From assembly GCA_947069175.1 (NCBI GenBank), contig CAMTDV010000027.1, forward strand, positions 38,763,369-38,827,368: a stretch of 64,000 bases of DNA, in the 5' to 3' direction. Below, one piece after another: positions 59,234-64,000 of this stretch. Numbering within the stretch: position 1 is the first letter of the stretch; every line of letters starts with the position of its first letter. Under the pieces are notes generated by a model. It saw only the letters and a program-made list of their open reading frames with translations, ran no database searches and was not told the origin of the DNA. The DNA is from Scalesia atractyloides (taxonomy: Eukaryota > Streptophyta > Magnoliopsida > Asterales > Asteraceae). A program made the position numbers and the translations under genes.

Positions 59234-60221
59234 CATGGCAACACAAAGCCTTAAACACTCTCTAGTTATTACTCCAAAATCCGTCTCAATACGAGACTCC
59301 TAAGCCACCCCTCTTCACCGGTTTAGCTCCCCCAAAACTCAAGGGTGTAACATTTCTGTTACCTACTAAAACATGTAATATACCCTACAAGATTTTATTA
59401 ACGGTAAAGAATGATGCGCGTGATCTAAAACTACAAAATTATGTCACCTTTACGGTAAACATCGTATGTGAAGAAAGATGGAAAGGAAGAAAGATTTCAT
59501 TGGTTAATTAATGGGTCAATCCAACATTGTATAGATGCAATAAATAACATAAACTCAATAACTGAAGCTAGTAAAAGAAGCTAAAGATTTTAGTTGTTTA
59601 TCTACATTCAAGGAAAAACATGCTTTATTGGCAAAGAGCAGCGGACATTGTGTGTGTTTTGGCAAATTAGGAATACATGGTTGTGGTCTTTTTGCAATGT
59701 CGAAGATTTTGGAACGAAGACTGGGTTTGGTTATAAAACATAGTCGGCAAATCTAAATGTGTTTCTTATTCCATTATATTTTGTTTTTCGGATTTGCCAT
59801 AACTTCACCATGATGCAACTAAAGCATGTTTTTACTTGAATATAAGTAAACTACTTCAATCTTTGGCATTTGTTATTGGCTTCTGGTACTGAGTTTATGC
59901 CATCAATCACATTTGTAGAATGTGGGGTTGGCCCATTAAACAATCCAATGAAACTTTTCTTCCTTTACATCGTTCTTCACGTACCATATATACGGTAAGT
60001 GTGACATATGATTTTGATAATTTTGATCAGGCTCATCATTTTGTACAATTTAATAAGTTTTGTAGAGGTTTTCACATGTAGAGAAGGTAATTGAAATGTC
60101 TGATCTTTGAGTTTTTGCTGGAGCCGGAAACCAGTGAAGAGGGGCGGCTTAGGAAGCTGATACTGGGGCTGATTTTGGAGTAGCAATTAGAAAAAGTATA
60201 TGGCTCACATAGACCATGACA
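59234..60221. repeat. Foldback unit 17 (used for arm alignment)
   Basis: Left arm 59234-59622, loop about 59623-59823, right arm 59824-60221. The reverse complement of the left arm aligns along the whole right arm with few gaps. Confidence 0.85.
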
Positions 60222-60852
60222 GACAAAAAATAACATGTGTATTTAAACTAACGAACTCATCAATATGCAATTGTCAATTCATGGAAAAGTAGATTGATTG
60301 CCATGTGGCGAGAATGGTATGAATGCCAGCTTGCATCCAATTGACTCACGTCTGCTACATATGAACTCATTGAACTCATTGTTTGATAAGTTTTTAGGGT
60401 CCACAAAAACTAACTTTCATACCAGAATATATGTAGCAGGATGGTGTTTTCTTAGAAAAAAAAATTAAAAAGCTTTACAGAAGATTAGAGGTAATCAAGA
60501 GATTTTATAGACTTTTTTCATTTCTTCATCCAACCTCTACAGATTTCACTGACATCCTTAGCAATGTGAATACACCCAATAATGACAGAGGTATAGAGTT
60601 TTATCTTGTTATCTATTTACTAAAAGTTCATAGTGCTTGTTGATTTGATATAATTGTATTGATGCACTTTTGTGTCTGTTGCTTGTTCTTATTACGTTTG
60701 TAATTGTTCGGTCTTTGTTTGTTGTGTCTGTATAAGTTTGGTCATGTCGACCAAATCAAGATATCCTTCTATCTTGGTTTCATACGATATCTTAGTTAGT
60801 CTGTATTAAATGGGTGTAGGTGTGCATACCGTTGAGTCTTGTGTACGTCATT

Positions 60853-60990
60853 GCTACGTACGAAATTGGTTGCTTGGTACGAAATAGGTTGCTTTGTACG
60901 AAATTGGTTGCTTCGTATGAAAACAGTTGCTTCGTACGAAATTGATTGCTTCCTACGAAACCAGTTGCTCTTTACCAACCAATTTCGTAC
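60853..60990 (+). repeat. TTTCGTACGAAA-type repeats in U3
   Basis: About six units of CGTACGAAATTGGTTGCTT and variants just upstream of the TATA box. The core TTCGTACGAA is palindromic. Confidence 0.8.
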
Positions 60991-61009
60991 GGATGACTAG
61001 CATGGACAC

Positions 61010-61017
61010 TATATAAG
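61010..61017 (+). promoter_or_regulatory. Copia C TATA box
   Basis: TATATAAG within GGACACTATATAAGCAG, which is conserved with the same position in both copia B LTRs. Confidence 0.7.
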
Positions 61018-61318
61018 CAGACATGCACCTCTCAGTCAGTCTTGGTCCAGTGAGCCTTGAGAGAGAATCTTTGACTGGAGACCAGAGGGTAGCTGTGCAA
61101 GACAAGACCAGACGTGTGTGAGTACTAGAGAGATAAAGCAGTGTATTCAAGAGTCTATGTACTAAGTCTCTCTTCATATCAATATAGTGAACATTTGAAG
61201 ATACATCTTTATCGTATTGATTGTGCTCTTGCTTTGGTTGCGTACACACTTGGATTCCGCACTGGTGTGTGTTATATGAACAAGGAATAGGTTTGACATC
61301 CTCAGGTGGACCTACTAG

Positions 61319-61330
61319 TGGTATCAGAGC
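61319..61330 (+). other. Copia C primer-binding site
   Basis: TGGTATCAGAGC, matching initiator tRNA-Met, two bases after the LTR. Confidence 0.92.
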
Positions 61331-61721
61331 TTTGGCTCTCTTCTTTGTTCAAAACCAAGCTTAGTATTGTGTCTGAGCTAGTTTGAAGGTTTCTTGAAGT
61401 GTTCTTGAACTCCTAGCAGAAAACTTAAGTTTTAAATAGATAACTTACTTAAAACTTGGTTAAAATCTGTTATATCCAGAAAGTTTTCATTAAAACTTTC
61501 TTTTGTTCAAGTTGAACACATTTGTAGAAGAAATTCACTAGAAAACTCATCTGTACGAAGTTGGTTCGTACGAATAATCTTCGTTATTGTTTATTTTTCG
61601 TACATAAGATTTTCAAAGCTGTGTGCTTTTCAAATATTTTCAAAATTGTGAACTTTTAAAAGGTAATTGTTATTTTAAAACCTTAAACCTTTAAATTTTT
61701 CATAAATCAAGAAAATACAAA

Positions 61722-64000
61722 ATGAGTACAAATCCTTGGGATTGGGAGTGTACTACAAGTCAGGAAACTACCTCATGGGCTAAATTGATGATACCTCCAA
61801 ACGTGTTTACTGCTGGTCAATGGGCTTTTGTTACTGATCAGAACCAAAGCGTTCAAAACCTCCTTCTTAGCGAAAGTGAAACTAGAGCAACATCCGTCCA
61901 CCAAAACTAAATCACATGAACGATTATTCTTCATGGAACAATCGTTTTGATACGTATATTCTTGGTCAGAATACAGAATTGCGGACATGTTTTGTTTCTC
62001 CATACAAAGAATCTCTCGAAGACGTCGTATCAAATTCTGCATCATTAGCTGAATAAGATGAGAATGATAAAAGGGCCTATGATCTTGAAAAGAAGGCCTT
62101 TGCTATTTTTACGCAAGCACTTCACAGAGACATTTATCATCAATTCATGATTGTACATCTACGAAGAGTTTGTGGGACGCTTTAAAAATAAGAGGAGAAG
62201 GAAACACAGCAACAAGGAAAGTTAGACATGATCTTTTAAAGAAGGAATTTGAAGGATTTCATTTTATGGAAAATGAAACATTAAATGATATGACAACTCG
62301 TTTCTATCAATTGATGAGTGAGATGCACTCATACTAGGTTCTTGTGTCATAACAGGAGATTGTTACGCGTTTTGCTGATGCCTTACCACCTATGTGGAAT
62401 TAATTTATCGAATTGTTAAAACATACAGGTGTGATGGATGTGATCAGCATTTACGAATTTATTCAGAAACTTGAAACTAAATATGAAGAAGAAATTCGCA
62501 AAGCTAAACGATTTCCAGTTCAGCAAAATCCAGAAATGTATTTTGGTGGCATTAAACCGAGTACAGGTGCAGTTCATCAACCAAAACTTCAAACAGCTTT
62601 CGTGTCAAATACAGTTCCGTTTTGGGAATGTCCAATGAAATCTCATCAGTTTGTTGGTACAAGTGCTCAAACTTATGAACGAACTTTTGATCCAAAGGCT
62701 TTTCTTCCTCAACCTCAAGTTGCTACACCACAAGTTCAACAACAAGCTTTTTGTGGTACAAATTTTCAACCTTCAACTTCAAACACTGTCAGATTAGATA
62801 CATCAAACCTTTCCAAGGTAAGTGTGGAAGTTGCACGGGAACATATGGAGCTTCTGAACACATTAGTGAGTTCTTACTGTGGATTAGTAGCTGGTAAAAT
62901 TGGTAATGTCAACTTAACCAGTGAAGACTATTCGCAAATTGATAAGGAAGAGATGGAGTTAATTGATATCAAATGGGCGTTCGCAAGTGCAGTCCGTAGA
63001 GCAAAAATTATGGAGAGAACCAGAAGAACTGATTTAGAAAGTAACAAGGATACTCCATATGGTTTTGATAAAAGAAAAGTTACTTGTTTCAACTGCAGGG
63101 AAAAAGGGAACTTTAAAAGAGAATGCATGAAGCCTCCACAGTAAGGGAATCAATATCCATTTACCAGACATTAAGCTGCTAACAACGAAAGAGCAATGGT
63201 TCCCACAAAAAATTCCAACCGAGCATTAGTGGTTCAAGCTGACGAACACTGTGATAGGTGAATTCAATTGGGAAACATTGGTGGAGGAGGAACTGCATTA
63301 TATGCCAAAATTGCAAAGAATAGTAACGATGTAGAATCATCCAGAAATGACAACAGTTCAGGGGACAACATCAGTTCAAATGAAGCAGAATCGAATTCTA
63401 GTGGAGAACAATCTGAAGTTGAGGTAGTTACGGAAACTGAATCAACAGATAGCAGTAAAGAAGATTCAGAGCATGAAACTGAAGAACATCTGATGAATTT
63501 TCCAAGCACCTCTCATCAATCGGATCTTCGACACATTGTGCAGCTTTCATGACACGTTTGGATTGTCTATCGAGTCAGGTAAGTCTGGATAAACCTACTG
63601 TGTCTAAGTGTTTTAAATGTATATTTTTAAAAGGTATATACTTAGACCAGGAAGGTAAATTTGATCACATGAAGACACATCATCAGAGCTTGATTGTGGA
63701 TCTAACAAAATGCACCAAGGCAAACACAGCTCTTAAGAAAAAAAGGAAAAGAATTTTCTGAATTGTCAAAGATTTTTTTACGAATACAAACATCCATTAC
63801 CAATTACATTAACATGCTTGAAGAAACAAAAAAGGAGCTAGCCAGTGCAAAATGTGAACATGACGCAATCAAACTCAAGTTGGACAGTTATTCCAACTCA
63901 AGATATGTTTTGGATCACATCATCGAAGCTCAAAAGAAGAAAGGTGATGTGAAATGCATAGGTTATCAGGCTTGTCCTCCTCCGGTTAGGCACAATTACA
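61722..64000 (+). pseudogene. Copia C gag, frameshifted, runs off the window
   Basis: Starts MSTNPWDWECTTSQETTSW at 61722. The frame shifts near 61890, has in-frame stops near 62055 and 62335-62355, and reopens as 62413-63144 (243 codons) with the capsid-type segment MLKHTGVMDVISIYEF and a QNPEMYFGGIKP motif, then IKWAFASAVRRAK. The zinc knuckle CFNCREKGNFKREC (about 63086-63127) has Asn where the zinc-binding His should be, a single-base change of CAC to AAC. Downstream is an acidic Ser/Glu-rich stretch (63268-63552), then a Lys-rich coiled coil ending in a YQACPPPVRHNY segment at the window edge, as in copia gag C-termini. Clearly decayed. Same family as copia B gag. Confidence 0.8.

Larger units (their letters stand above)
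47528..60654. repeat. Array 2: eight tandem foldback units
   Basis: Same architecture as array 1, in the same orientation and arm order. Left-arm starts fall at 47807, 49301, 50861, 52543, 54176, 55862, 57560 and 59234, so the period is 1.49-1.70 kb; variation is in the spacer. All eight have both arms. The array is cut at 60654 by the LTR of copia C. The left flank repeats that of the isolated unit at 38580. Confidence 0.85.
60655..61316 (+). repeat. Copia C 5' LTR
   Basis: Starts TGTATTGATGC at the break in array 2. The end is set by alignment to copia B (CCTACA there, CCTACT here, so the terminal CA is mutated). 662 bp. Confidence 0.85.
60655..64000 (+). mobile_element. Copia C: 5' part of a Ty1/copia element
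   Basis: Plus-strand LTR, PBS and gag; continues past the window end. LTR and gag are of the same family as copia B. Inserted in the last spacer of array 2. Whether pol is present cannot be seen. Confidence 0.88.

Overview
The window is repeat-rich nuclear DNA of a flowering plant. Almost everything recognisable is LTR-retrotransposon sequence or its by-products, and I find no intact cellular gene. The Ty1/copia elements carry the usual plant primer-binding site TGGTATCAGAGC (complement of initiator tRNA-Met). The gag types resemble what I remember from Asteraceae genomes (lettuce, sunflower, tansy and relatives); this is memory, not a search.

Layout. 1-5689 is the 3' part of a Ty3/gypsy element: the end of gag, then about 2 kb of hairpin-bearing repeats where pol should be, then a polypurine tract and a 2.6-kb LTR holding several tRNA-like modules. 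5690-13264 (minus strand) is a gag-type pseudogene split by a 5.47-kb copia element (copia A, 6929-12401) with 5-bp target-site duplications and near-identical LTRs. 13459-27529 is tandem array 1, with units of about 1.7 kb. 27530-38419 is a patchwork: gypsy and copia LTR pieces, a 3 x 220-bp tandem repeat, a second gag pseudogene of the same type (32428-34140, minus), a 163-bp hairpin, and an LTR-like block with palindromic GGGCTAGGCCCA repeats. 38580-39408 is one partial array unit. 39744-45745 is copia B (minus, 6.0 kb, TSD TCTTT), deleted internally so that gag abuts reverse transcriptase. 45751-47527 is degenerate single-copy-like DNA with a small signal-peptide-like ORF. 47528-60654 is array 2. 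60655-64000 is the 5' end of copia C (plus strand), which runs off the window.

The most unusual structure is the pair of arrays. Each unit contains two arms of about 390-400 bp, roughly 75% identical by eye, facing each other around a loop of about 200 bp, followed by about 0.7 kb of spacer. At least 17 whole or partial foldback units lie in two blocks and one outlier. They have no recognisable transposase, carry signs of recent local duplication, and would give long double-stranded RNA if transcribed. The second theme is non-autonomy: three gag-bearing LTR elements in this one window (the gypsy, copia A, and the element copia A interrupts) go from gag to 3' noncoding DNA without pol.

All alignments were made by eye, so identities and boundaries in degenerate regions are approximate.
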